Positions 18,131-26,565 of a stretch of DNA of 64,000 nucleotides are shown one piece after another. Under the pieces are notes generated by a model, which was not told where the DNA came from, ran no database searches, and worked only from the letters and a program-made list of their open reading frames with translations. The stretch spans positions 310,001 to 374,000 of the forward strand of contig NZ_OY759863.1 of the NCBI RefSeq assembly GCF_963662805.1, in the 5' to 3' direction. Each line of letters opens with the position of its first letter. The stretch's first letter is position 1. Both the position numbers and the translations under genes were made by a program. The DNA comes from an uncultured Cohaesibacter sp. (GTDB lineage Bacteria; Pseudomonadota; Alphaproteobacteria; Rhizobiales; Cohaesibacteraceae).

Positions 18131-18742
18131 TTAACCCGGTTTGTATTCGCTGAGGCGTGCGACATAGCGCGCCATCATGTCCACTTCCAGATTGATCTTG
18201 TCGCCCACCTGTTTGTCACCAAAGGTGGTGTGCGTGATCGTGTGAGGGATAAGGAAAATCGTGAAATCATCGCCCTCGACATCGTTGACCGTCAGCGAGC
18301 ATCCATCGAGCGCCACGGATCCTTTCTGCGGGATGAAACGGGCGAGCTGGTTGGGCGCACGGAGCTTGAAGAAGACGCTGTCGGGATGATCAACACGCTC
18401 GACAATGTCTGCCATGCCATCCACATGACCAAGGACGAGATGTCCGCCCAATTCGTCGCCCATCTGCAGGGAGCGTTCTAGATTGAGCTTGCGGCCAACG
18501 CTCCATTCGGCAGCCGTCGTCAGATCGAGAGTTTCCTTGGCGGATTCGACGACAAAGAAGTTGCGCCCATCCTCGAGCGCCCCGGCTTCGATCACCGTAT
18601 GACAAACACCGCTGCAGGCAATAGAAGCCCCGACTGCGATGGTCTTGGGATCAAAATGGGTCGCGATGCGGACACGCTGACCTGCGGGAATATCCTCGCG
18701 CATGACGACTTCGCCGACATCGGTCACAATACCTGTAAACAT
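18131..18742 (-). CDS. ribE: Riboflavin synthase alpha chain
   Basis: 203 residues with two tandem lumazine-binding barrels. It starts with MFTGIVTDVGEV, has ACSGVCHTVIEAG in the first domain and VALDGCSLTVNDVEGDDF in the second, and GGHLVLGHVDG between. It dismutates two lumazines to riboflavin and the ribityl uracil. Lies between ribD (six bases upstream) and ribH. Confidence 0.97.
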   Translation of the reverse strand: MFTGIVTDVGEVVMREDIPAGQRVRIATHFDPKTIAVGASIACSGVCHTVIEAGALEDGRNFFVVESAKETLDLTTAAEWSVGRKLNLERSLQMGDELGGHLVLGHVDGMADIVERVDHPDSVFFKLRAPNQLARFIPQKGSVALDGCSLTVNDVEGDDFTIFLIPHTITHTTFGDKQVGDKINLEVDMMARYVARLSEYKPG

Positions 18743-18748
18743 AAGCCC

Positions 18749-19906
18749 TTACTTCCTTTTTTCATATAGCGCGGCCAGACTAGCGGGTCGCAGAAAAGTC
18801 TGCAAGCAATCGTCACCGGCCTGTCTTGCCTCATCGAATTCAAAACCTGCCTCGGCCAACGTTTCAAGTGGATCGGGCCCCAATGCGGGCATCCCACCCT
18901 CGCCGACCGATTTGGCGCCGCAATAAAGATGAAACTCGTCAATGAGCCCGTGCGAGAGCATCGCATCGGCGAGCGTCGCGCCGGTTTCGGCGAAGAGACG
19001 GTTGATCCCCATCCCGCTGAGCTCGTCAAGGGCAGCAGTAACGTCGACGCGCCCGGATGGGTCTTCCGCAACGAGATGAACCTCGCATCCGAGATCCTCG
19101 AGCTGAAGCGCGGTATCCGCCGGCATCGCACCGGTGGTCAGGATGATCGTCGGGATGTCACAAGCGGTGCGAACCAGTTCGCAATCGAGAGGCGTCCGGC
19201 CCCTGCTATCAATCACGATGCGTTTGGGGGAGCGATCTTCGAGCCCCGGAAGGCGGACGGTGAGGCTTGGATCGTCGGCCAGAACGGTCTCGACCCCGAC
19301 CAGAATCGCGTCGGCCCTTGCCCGCAGCGCATAGGTTCGGCGCTTGGCTTGCGACCCCGTGATGGGATAGTTGCCCATGCCCTTCTTGCCGATCATGCCG
19401 TCTGGCGAGAGAGCCATCTTGGCTTCGAGCCATGGCCGCCCACGCACGATGCGCGAGAGGAACCCGGCAAGCTGACGATGCGCAGAAGCCTCAAGGAGCC
19501 CGATCTCGACCTTGATACCAGCCGCCTCCAGCATGGCAAAGCCGCGGCCAGAAACGCGGGGATCCGGGTCGGCATGGGCGCAGACGACGCGGGCAATTCC
19601 CGCCTCGATCATGGCCTCGGAGCATGGGGATGATCTGCCGTGATGGGCGCACGGCTCAAGCGTGACATAGGCCGTCGCGCCGCGTGCCGCCTCGCCCGCT
19701 TCTGCCAATGCGACACGTTCGGCATGGGGACGTCCACCTATTTGCGTCCAGCCTCGTCCGACGATTTCGGTATGATTTTCGTGATGGCGAACGATGACAC
19801 AGCCAACGGCGGGGTTGTCAGCAGTCATACCCGAAGAGCGTTCTCCGAGCCGCAATGCCAGTTCCATCACTTGTCGATCTGAAAGAGCTTGCGAGAATTG
19901 CTGCAT
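18749..19906 (-). CDS. ribD: Bifunctional riboflavin deaminase-reductase
   Basis: 385 residues. The N-terminal cytidine-deaminase-like domain has the zinc signature HAE (about 63) and TLEPCAHHGRSSPC (about 88-101); the C-terminal reductase domain runs from about 160 (RPWLEAKMALSPDGMIG) with DAILVGVETVLADDPSLTVR. It catalyses two early steps after GTP cyclohydrolase II. ATG at 19906 is preferred over GTG at 19912 because of a GGTG site at suitable spacing. Confidence 0.96.
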   Translation of the reverse strand: MQQFSQALSDRQVMELALRLGERSSGMTADNPAVGCVIVRHHENHTEIVGRGWTQIGGRPHAERVALAEAGEAARGATAYVTLEPCAHHGRSSPCSEAMIEAGIARVVCAHADPDPRVSGRGFAMLEAAGIKVEIGLLEASAHRQLAGFLSRIVRGRPWLEAKMALSPDGMIGKKGMGNYPITGSQAKRRTYALRARADAILVGVETVLADDPSLTVRLPGLEDRSPKRIVIDSRGRTPLDCELVRTACDIPTIILTTGAMPADTALQLEDLGCEVHLVAEDPSGRVDVTAALDELSGMGINRLFAETGATLADAMLSHGLIDEFHLYCGAKSVGEGGMPALGPDPLETLAEAGFEFDEARQAGDDCLQTFLRPASLAALYEKRK

Positions 19907-19969
19907 AGTCACCTTTTCGCACCACGCCTACCGACGCGAGGGCACAGGGAGCGCACAGGATGCACGAGG

Positions 19970-20455
19970 TTACTTCTCGTCGTCCTGCTCGCCTTCTTCG
20001 TCCTGATCGGTCGACATTTCATTCAGCATATCCGAGAAATCCTTGGCTTCGCGGAAATTCTTGTACACTGAAGCAAAGCGAATATAGGCGATTTCGTCGA
20101 GACCTTTAAGTCCCTCCATCACCAGCGTGCCGATATGCTCGGCCTGCACCTCTGCATCGCCGGTGCTTTCCAGCTGGCGGACGATGCCGGAGACCATGCG
20201 TTCGACCTTCTCGATGTCGACGGGACGTTTGCGCAGGGAAACCTGAACGGAGCGCATCAGCTTGTCCCGGTCAAAGGGCACGCGACGGCCTGTGCGCTTG
20301 ATCACCGACAGTTCGCGCAGTTGGACGCGCTCGAATGTGGTGAAGCGACCGCCACAGCCGGTACAGACCCGGCGGCGACGGATGGCGGTATTGTCTTCAG
20401 TGGGCCGAGAATCCTTGACCTGGGTGTCATCACAACCGCAATAGGGACATCTCAT
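19970..20455 (-). CDS. nrdR: Transcriptional repressor NrdR
   Basis: 161 residues. An N-terminal zinc ribbon (MRCPYCG and RRRVCTGCGGRFTTFERVQL) is followed by an ATP-cone domain (KRTGRRVPFDRDKLMRSV onward) and an acidic tail. NrdR senses ATP/dATP and represses ribonucleotide reductase genes. The start is ATG at 20455, from which the zinc ribbon begins at once. Between glyA and ribD, as is common in this order. Confidence 0.97.
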   Translation of the reverse strand: MRCPYCGCDDTQVKDSRPTEDNTAIRRRRVCTGCGGRFTTFERVQLRELSVIKRTGRRVPFDRDKLMRSVQVSLRKRPVDIEKVERMVSGIVRQLESTGDAEVQAEHIGTLVMEGLKGLDEIAYIRFASVYKNFREAKDFSDMLNEMSTDQDEEGEQDDEK

Positions 20456-20524
20456 GGCTCGACCTCTTTGTCTGTCCGCTGGCATCCAGCGCGAATGCAC
20501 CGGCTGCCAGCATAGGAAACGCTA

Positions 20525-21835
20525 TCAGAGATCCGTGTAGATCGGGAAGCGGTCAGTCAGCGCGATGACCTTTTCCTTGACTGCTGATTCCACGGCTCCA
20601 TTGCCTTCTTCCCCATTTGCGACGAGGCCGTCAAGGACTTCGATGATCAATTTGCCGATCTCCTTGAACTCCTCAACACCAAAGCCGCGCGAGGTGCCTG
20701 CCGGAGTGCCGAGGCGGATACCGGAGGTGATGGCGGGTTTTTCGGGATCGAAGGGAACGCCGTTCTTGTTGCAGGTGATGTAGGCACGGCCAAGAGCGGC
20801 TTCCACTGCCTTACCGGTCAGGCCTTTGGGGCGCAGGTCGACAAGCAGCAGATGGTTGTCGGTGCCGCCTGAAGACAGCTCAACGCCACCGGCATAGAGC
20901 GTATCGGCGAGTGCCACAGCATTGTCCTTGACCGCCTGAGCATAGATCTTGAATTCCGGGGTCAGAGCTTCACCAAAAGCAACAGCCTTGGCGGCGATGA
21001 CGTGCATCAGGGGGCCGCCCTGAATGCCCGGGAAGACAGCCGAATTGACCTTTTTGGCGATGTCGGCATCGTTGGTCAGGATCAGACCACCGCGCGGGCC
21101 ACGAAGAGTCTTGTGCGTGGTCGAGGTCGCGATGTGAGCATAAGGGAACGGGCTCTCATGCAGGCCAGCGGCAACGAGGCCAGCGAAATGGGCCATGTCG
21201 ACCATCAGGTAAGCCCCAACGGAATCTGCGATGTTGCGGAAGCGTTTGAAATCGAATTCGCGGCTGTAGGCAGAGCCACCGGCGATGATCAGCTTGGGCG
21301 AATGTTCCTTGGCCAGTTCTTCGATCTGGTCAAAGTCAATGCGACCGTCCTGCTTGCGCACGCCATACTGGATGGAGTTGAACCATTTGCCGGACTGGTT
21401 AGGGCGGGCACCATGGGTCAGGTGACCACCGGCGTCAAGGCTCATGCCGAGGATGGTGTCGCCCGGCTTGATCAGCGCCATGAAGGCAGCCTGGTTGGCC
21501 TGAGACCCGGAGTTGGGCTGGACGTTGGCAAATTCACAGCCGAACAGTTTGGTGACGCGTTCAATCGCCAGATCTTCGGCAACATCAACATGCTGACAAC
21601 CACCATAATAGCGACGGCCCGAATAGCCCTCGGCATATTTGTTGGTCATGACAGAGCCCTGCGCCTGCAGGACGGCTTTGGAGACGATGTTTTCCGAAGC
21701 GATCAGCTCGATTTCGTGCTTCTGACGACCGAGTTCATTCTCGATGGCCTTGGCAATGGCCGGGTCTGCACTGGCGAGATCGCGTGTGAAAAATTCCGGG
21801 AAAATGGCTCCCGATTTGGTTTCGGCTGCTGACAT
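20525..21835 (-). CDS. glyA: Serine hydroxymethyltransferase
   Basis: 436 residues, PLP-dependent; interconverts serine and glycine with tetrahydrofolate. Motifs are IELIASENIVSKAVLQAQGS, YAEGYSGRRYYGGCQ, the PLP lysine in STTHKTLRGPRGG (about 240) and SGIRLGTPAGTSRGFG. I start it at ATG 21835 (MSAAETKSGA), which gives the usual length; the frame extends 35 codons upstream with no family homology. First gene of the run to thiL. Confidence 0.96.
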   Translation of the reverse strand: MSAAETKSGAIFPEFFTRDLASADPAIAKAIENELGRQKHEIELIASENIVSKAVLQAQGSVMTNKYAEGYSGRRYYGGCQHVDVAEDLAIERVTKLFGCEFANVQPNSGSQANQAAFMALIKPGDTILGMSLDAGGHLTHGARPNQSGKWFNSIQYGVRKQDGRIDFDQIEELAKEHSPKLIIAGGSAYSREFDFKRFRNIADSVGAYLMVDMAHFAGLVAAGLHESPFPYAHIATSTTHKTLRGPRGGLILTNDADIAKKVNSAVFPGIQGGPLMHVIAAKAVAFGEALTPEFKIYAQAVKDNAVALADTLYAGGVELSSGGTDNHLLLVDLRPKGLTGKAVEAALGRAYITCNKNGVPFDPEKPAITSGIRLGTPAGTSRGFGVEEFKEIGKLIIEVLDGLVANGEEGNGAVESAVKEKVIALTDRFPIYTDL

Positions 21836-22169
21836 GGAACCTACCCCTTCGCTTGGCTGGCTGACTTGGAACGCGCCACCTGATGAAGAAGCCAGTTGCT
21901 CCTTCGACGACGGTGCGTCATCGGGCGATGCAAAAGACATTGATCCGAAGGCCTCTTGCTACCACGAATGCCTGCCCTCTGTCTGCCATCGATATCTGAG
22001 TGAACGTCATCGCTATGATCACATTTCAGCATCACAATGTACTGAATATGTGATCCATAAGCGGCGACATGGTTCCGCATTAGCATACTCGTTTCGCAAA
22101 CCCAAGCCGCTTTTGCAGGCTTTGAGCCATTACGAAATGAATTCTCTTTAACATTGGGGAGAGTGAGCA
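21836..22169. promoter_or_regulatory. Leader region of glyA with a long dyad
   Basis: No gene is supported here. It contains an inverted repeat: GATCACATTTCAG (22017-22029) against CTGAATATGTGATC (22042-22055), 13 pairs with a single bulged base around a 12-base centre, about 180 bases upstream of the glyA start. There is no adjacent T run, so it is not an obvious terminator. It could be an operator or an RNA hairpin in the glyA leader. Confidence 0.5.
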
Positions 22170-22178
22170 GGATTGGGC

Positions 22179-22370
22179 CTAGTGGCCGAGCTGCTCAAGG
22201 CGCCGTTTGAGCTTGCGCACGGCCAAGTTTTGAAGCTCAAGACGTGACACGGTTTTCGGCCCGAAAACCGTCACTTCAACGCCGGTGGCCGCATCGACAG
22301 CCACCGCCTTCATCTGCGGTCCGATGACGAAGAACTCGATATAGATTTCACCGGCCTTGGGTGACGCCAT
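22179..22370 (-). CDS. Small conserved protein (DUF6898-like)
   Basis: 63 residues: MASPKAGEIYIEFFVIGPQM, then AVDAATGVEVTVFGPK and an Arg/Lys-rich helix ending RRLEQLGH. The pattern matches a small family of unknown function found beside cell-wall genes in Rhizobiales; I name DUF6898 from memory. ATG at 22370 has GGAG eight bases upstream, overlapping the end of the L,D-transpeptidase gene, so the two are almost certainly cotranscribed. Confidence 0.65.
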   Translation of the reverse strand: MASPKAGEIYIEFFVIGPQMKAVAVDAATGVEVTVFGPKTVSRLELQNLAVRKLKRRLEQLGH

Positions 22371-22385
22371 CGGCAAAGCTCCGGG

Positions 22386-23729
22386 CTATTGCTGGTTCTG
22401 TTCGTTCTGGGCAACCACCGGGGTCATGGCGTTCAGACCATCGCGATTGTAGATGTCTTCGCGGAAATGGATCATGCCGCCGGAGGTGGCCCACGCGGTA
22501 ATGTAGGTCATGTAGATCGGCACGTTGCCACGAACCTTGACGTCCTCGCGCTCACCGGAACGGATGACCTCATCGATGGACAGGCGATCCCAACCCGGCG
22601 TGTCTTCCAGAATCCAGGTCACAAACTCGCGTACGTTCTGAACGCGAACACACCCCGAGGAATGGAAGCGATAGCTGTTGCCAAACAAGGTCTTGGACGG
22701 TGTGTCATGCAGATAGACCGCGTGCTTGTTGTGGAAGTTGATCTTGATCGACCCCATGGAGTTCGTGGCGCCCGGTTCCTGACGGAACTGATAGTTGAGC
22801 GCTTCCTCGGTCGTCCAGTCAACCTGAGAGGCATCAAGTTCGGTGTTGTTGCGCAAATCGCGAATATGGATCTTGTTGTCCCGCAGATAGTTCGGATCCT
22901 TCTGCATTTTCGGGATCAAATCCTTGAGGATGATGCTCTGGGGCACATGCCAGTAAGGATTGAAGTTGATCTCGTGGATCTTGGAACTCAGCACCGGGGT
23001 CTGTCGATCGATCTTGCCTACAACGCCGGTGTGGCGGGAGTGAACGAAGCCATTCTCGACGGTTTCGATCTCGGCGGCAGGAATGTTCACCATCACATAG
23101 CGATCACCGAGGTAGCCTGACATGGAGCGGACACGAACGAGGTTCGTTTCGAGCTGTCTGAGGCGGATCTCGGCCGGAACGTTCATCGCAGCAAGCGTAT
23201 CCTTGCCGACGATACCATCGGGATCAAAGCCGTGGCGGGACTGGAAACGGCGCACGGCAGCGTCGACGTAGGAGTCAAAAACGTCACTGACGCCAACATC
23301 CTGAGTTAGATCACCGGACATGGACAGGCGGCGACGCAGAATACTGACGGCGTTCGAACGCATGCCGATGCGCATGGCTTCGCCATCGGGAACGATGGGC
23401 CATCCGCCCTGCTGCACGATGCCGTAATAGAACTGCATAGCCCGCTCGATATTCTCGGCGGTGGATTTGGAAAGCGTAGGTTCTGCGGAGCGAACGGCAG
23501 CTACGGTCTGGCCGGGCGTGTCAAAGCGATCACCCCACTCGACCTGATTCTGCCGAATGACATCATCGATCGGGTTGGCGCTCTGGGCCCAGACCGGACT
23601 GCCTGCCGTAACGGCGAAACCAGCCAGCATGGTGCTACCGGCCGTCAAGAATGCGCGACGGGACGTCCTGACGCCAAAGCCTGAACTGAGGTCTACCGGG
23701 GTGGACGTCTTTTTGTTCTTGATTACCAC
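22386..23729 (-). CDS. ldtP: L,D-transpeptidase (YcbB type)
   Basis: 447 residues. A twin-arginine-like signal (TSRRAFLTAGSTMLAGF, about 22-38) directs export. A peptidoglycan-binding-like segment (FQSRHGFDPDGIVGKDTLAAM, about 172-192, in two pieces) precedes the YkuD catalytic domain with the SxGCxRxxN motif as HSSGCVRVQN (about 358). It forms 3-3 crosslinks in peptidoglycan or attaches proteins to it. GTG at 23729 has GGAG six bases upstream. The LdtR-type regulator gene lies 661 bases upstream on the same strand, so the symbol follows the Liberibacter pair. Confidence 0.88.
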   Translation of the reverse strand: MVIKNKKTSTPVDLSSGFGVRTSRRAFLTAGSTMLAGFAVTAGSPVWAQSANPIDDVIRQNQVEWGDRFDTPGQTVAAVRSAEPTLSKSTAENIERAMQFYYGIVQQGGWPIVPDGEAMRIGMRSNAVSILRRRLSMSGDLTQDVGVSDVFDSYVDAAVRRFQSRHGFDPDGIVGKDTLAAMNVPAEIRLRQLETNLVRVRSMSGYLGDRYVMVNIPAAEIETVENGFVHSRHTGVVGKIDRQTPVLSSKIHEINFNPYWHVPQSIILKDLIPKMQKDPNYLRDNKIHIRDLRNNTELDASQVDWTTEEALNYQFRQEPGATNSMGSIKINFHNKHAVYLHDTPSKTLFGNSYRFHSSGCVRVQNVREFVTWILEDTPGWDRLSIDEVIRSGEREDVKVRGNVPIYMTYITAWATSGGMIHFREDIYNRDGLNAMTPVVAQNEQNQQ

Positions 23730-24223
23730 TGATCACTCCATCATTCGGTTGATGGTTCCCGCACCCGGGTTTCCTGCCAACCTCATTTGAACACTTCTGT
23801 TCAAGTCTGTTCTTCTCGCAACGGTATCGGTTGCACGATACTATGAATCGGGTCCTGCCTGGCAACACAATGATTGCGCGAGCCGTCAATTCAATGTGAA
23901 TGATACTCTCTCAACAACGCCTTGAGCGGGATTTTGTTCCATCGCACATGGATCAAATCAACAGCATTGTCAGGAACCCCTTGCATCAAACCCTCACACG
24001 AAGCGACGTTCGCGACTCAAAGGCCCACCAAATACGATTGACGCGAGTTCATCTGCAACATGCGATGCCAAGGGAATGTGGCAAATTGTGGATGAACCCG
24101 CGATGAACCGACTTCTGCGTCATGAGCGCCCGTCAGCGTGACCTTTATGCAACAATTACCATCAGCACAAGTATTCTGACGCCCGTTCCTTGCGCCAGAC
24201 CGGTGCTTGCCGGCGGACAAACC
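23730..24223. promoter_or_regulatory. Regulatory region upstream of the L,D-transpeptidase gene
   Basis: About 490 bases without a supported gene. A perfect dyad, TTGAACA (23787-23793) CTTC TGTTCAA (23798-23804), lies 58-75 bases upstream of the transpeptidase start and is a candidate operator for the neighbouring MarR-type LdtR. The rest shows no recognisable structure. Confidence 0.5.
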
Positions 24224-24254
24224 AAAAAACCCCGCAGGCTTTGGTCCTGCGGGG
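24224..24254 (-). terminator. Terminator of ldtR
   Basis: On the minus strand: CCCCGCAGG (24254-24246), 7-nt loop, CCTGCGGGG (24238-24230), then six Ts. It lies 136 bases beyond the ldtR stop. Confidence 0.85.
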
Positions 24255-24389
24255 TGGCACGTTTCAGGTCAGCTTTTATGAACGTGAGCATCATCGGCAC
24301 TCTGTCGCTGATTGCGCCGAAGGTCTTCCTTGAAAATTCCGGTCGAAGGCAGATCCCTTCGATCAAATCACTTGCCGCACCGGCAAAGA

Positions 24390-24902
24390 CTAGAGCCGAT
24401 AGAGGATCTGGTCGGTCCAGAAGCGCTCCAGCCGCTGAAGCGACTTGTTCAAAAGGGCAAAGTCTTCGGGCGCAATACCGCCGACCTGTTCGATCGTGGC
24501 GATGTGGCGTTCATAAAGCTCACTGACGATATGACGGACTTCCAGTCCCTTGTCTGACAAGGAGATGCGCACCGAACGGCGGTCAACGCGAGACCGTTCG
24601 TGGTTCACATAGCCCATATCGACGAGTTTCTTCAGGTTGTAAGAAACATTCGAGCCTTGATAGTATCCGCGGGAGCGGAGCTCACCGGCGGTTACTTCGG
24701 AATCACCGATGTTGAACAGAAGCAGCGCCTGTACGCTGTTCACGTCTGTTCGCCCGCGGCGTTCAAATTCATCCTTGATCACATCGAGAAGTCTGCGATG
24801 GAGGCGTTCAACTAGCCGCAGAGCATCCATGTAGAGGGGCTTGAGCTCCATCTCTTCATCTGCCTGACCAGTCGTGTCCACTGCTCTCTGTGCTGTCATC
24901 AT
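24390..24902 (-). CDS. ldtR: MarR-family regulator LdtR
   Basis: 170 residues with a MarR winged helix. The recognition region is DSEVTAGELRSRGYYQGSNVSYNLKKLVDMGYVNHERSRVDRRSVRISL, read in pieces (about 70-120). This closely fits LdtR, the Liberibacter/Rhizobiales regulator of L,D-transpeptidase. The N-terminal dimerisation helices are about 20-60. ATG at 24902 has GAGG nine bases upstream; GTG at 24917 is an alternative. LdtR is known to respond to small aromatic ligands and control cell-wall and stress genes. Its adjacency to ldtP supports the call. Confidence 0.88.
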   Translation of the reverse strand: MMTAQRAVDTTGQADEEMELKPLYMDALRLVERLHRRLLDVIKDEFERRGRTDVNSVQALLLFNIGDSEVTAGELRSRGYYQGSNVSYNLKKLVDMGYVNHERSRVDRRSVRISLSDKGLEVRHIVSELYERHIATIEQVGGIAPEDFALLNKSLQRLERFWTDQILYRL

Positions 24903-25026
24903 TCTACTGAGCCTCACGTTTTTTGTTCTGACTTGACTGCTGGCGGTTTTCCCGCTTCTGAAAACGACAATAGCTGCGCGGACATAAAAACTGCTTAAAT
25001 AACTGCCTTAACAAACACTTAAGCGC

Positions 25027-25056
25027 AAAAAAGCCGGCTTTTGGGCAAGCCGACTT
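25027..25056 (-). terminator. Terminator of the valine-catabolism run
   Basis: On the minus strand AAGTCGGCTT (25056-25047), loop GCCCAA, AAGCCGGCTT (25040-25031), then a T run. It lies about 60 bases after the mmsB stop. Confidence 0.8.
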
Positions 25057-25114
25057 CAAATAGTGGTAAACAACGAGTTATAAAAATAGGCTTACAGGCC
25101 AATTTCGTAGGTAT

Positions 25115-26005
25115 TTATACCTCATTTCTAAGCATTTCAATGATTGCGGAGAAGTCGAAATCCCCATTTCCCTTTTCGCAATATTGCTGATAAAGGGCGC
25201 TTGCTTGCGCTCCGAGGGGTGTTTTTGCCCCTTCCGCACGGGCTGCCTGTTGGCTTAGTTTAAGATCTTTCAACATCATGGCCGCCGCAAATCCGGGCTG
25301 GTACCCCCGATTGGCCGGCGAGGTAGGGAGAGGACCGGGCACCGGACAATAGCTTGTCAGCGACCAGCATTGCCCCGAAGCGGTAGAGGAAATATCATAA
25401 AGTTTCTGGTGATCAAGACCTAACTTCTCGGCAAGCACAAAGGCTTCGCAGACCGAGATCATCTGGATACCAAGCATCATGTTGTTACAGATTTTGGCGG
25501 CCTGCCCGTTTCCGGCGCCGCCCGCATGCACGACGGTTTTGCCCATGATGTCCAGATAGGGCTTCGCGGCAGCAAAGGCTTCCTCGCTTCCACCGACCAT
25601 GAAGGTCAGCGTTCCGGCAGCGGCTCCCACGGTTCCGCCAGAGACCGGTGCGTCGACCATCAGCATTCCCGCCTCGCTCGCCGCGCTGGCAACAGCACGG
25701 GCAGAGTCCACGTCGATTGTCGAGCTATCGATGAGGAGAGTGCCCGGCTTCACGTTCGCAAGGACACCTTCGGCTTTCATGTAAACATCGCGGACATGAC
25801 CGCCTGCAGGGAGCATGGTGACGACAACGTCAGCCGCTCTGACAGCCGTTGCAATATCCCCTTCCCTGATGCCGCCAGCGACCTCCAGACGCGCGAGAGC
25901 CTCCTCGCTGAGGTCGAAGCCTGTTACCTCATGGCCTGCCGCAATCAGATTGTTGGCCATCGGGCCACCCATATTCCCAAGGCCCAGGAATGCCACTGCC
26001 GTCAT
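25115..26005 (-). CDS. mmsB: 3-hydroxyisobutyrate dehydrogenase
   Basis: 296 residues; NAD-dependent oxidation of 3-hydroxyisobutyrate to methylmalonate semialdehyde in valine breakdown. It has the N-terminal Rossmann motif FLGLGNMGGPMANNL, the substrate motif DAPVSGGTVGAAAGTLTFM (about 122-140) and catalytic lysine in GNGQAAKICNNMMLG (about 171). The start at 26005 (MTAVAFLG) is chosen because the fold begins there. It follows the HIBYL-CoA hydrolase and a membrane protein gene, giving consecutive pathway steps. Confidence 0.95.
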   Translation of the reverse strand: MTAVAFLGLGNMGGPMANNLIAAGHEVTGFDLSEEALARLEVAGGIREGDIATAVRAADVVVTMLPAGGHVRDVYMKAEGVLANVKPGTLLIDSSTIDVDSARAVASAASEAGMLMVDAPVSGGTVGAAAGTLTFMVGGSEEAFAAAKPYLDIMGKTVVHAGGAGNGQAAKICNNMMLGIQMISVCEAFVLAEKLGLDHQKLYDISSTASGQCWSLTSYCPVPGPLPTSPANRGYQPGFAAAMMLKDLKLSQQAARAEGAKTPLGAQASALYQQYCEKGNGDFDFSAIIEMLRNEV

Positions 26006-26145
26006 ATTGTCCTCCCATGTCAGACTTTGTTGTGACGCGCAGTGTTTCCGCAAAATTCCCATTTGTCTGTTCAAGATAAGTATAAGGCCGGAAGCTTTCG
26101 CGCCCGGCCTGTCTATTATCTGACTTGGGATCCCCGGCTTTCATG

Positions 26146-26565
26146 TCATTCCCGCTCGCGAGAGGCCTTCATATAGATGACACCGCAGCTGACGGCCAAG
26201 GCCACCAGAGCGATCAGATGGGGGGTCGTGATCATGGCTGGCATGGAGGTGAAGCTCGAAAACCAGATGATTGCCATGGTCTGGCAGATGGCGCTGAGCA
26301 CCCACATGACGACGCCCCAGAAGGTAAGCTGCCAGACGCCGATCGAGGCAATAAGGAAGGAGCAGGCCAGCAGGACATGCAGGGACGCAACCTGCCAGAG
26401 GTCGGTCTCCAATGTGCTCTCCCCCCAGAAACCGATGAGACCAGACCAGTAGAGCAGGCCTGTGATCATCAGAAACAGGCTTGCGATGCGTGCCAGCACC
26501 ACAAACCAGAGCGGCAGGTTTTCACCCCATATCTGGGGGGCGTGATCGGTGAGTTTCAGTGTCAT
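26146..26565 (-). CDS. Four-helix membrane protein (DUF6163-like)
   Basis: 139 residues, four hydrophobic segments (about 18-42, 60-78, 82-104 and 112-132), with WSGLIGFWGE between helices 1 and 2. I recognise the pattern as DUF6163, a Rhizobiales family of unknown function, from memory. Its ATG overlaps the hydrolase stop by four bases, so it is translated with valine-degradation enzymes. A role in transport or sensing is conjecture. Confidence 0.7.
   Translation of the reverse strand: MTLKLTDHAPQIWGENLPLWFVVLARIASLFLMITGLLYWSGLIGFWGESTLETDLWQVASLHVLLACSFLIASIGVWQLTFWGVVMWVLSAICQTMAIIWFSSFTSMPAMITTPHLIALVALAVSCGVIYMKASRERE

Noticed and set aside
21002..21832. 276-residue plus-strand frame opposite glyA
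   Set aside because: Same reason; no family features, and glyA is unambiguous.
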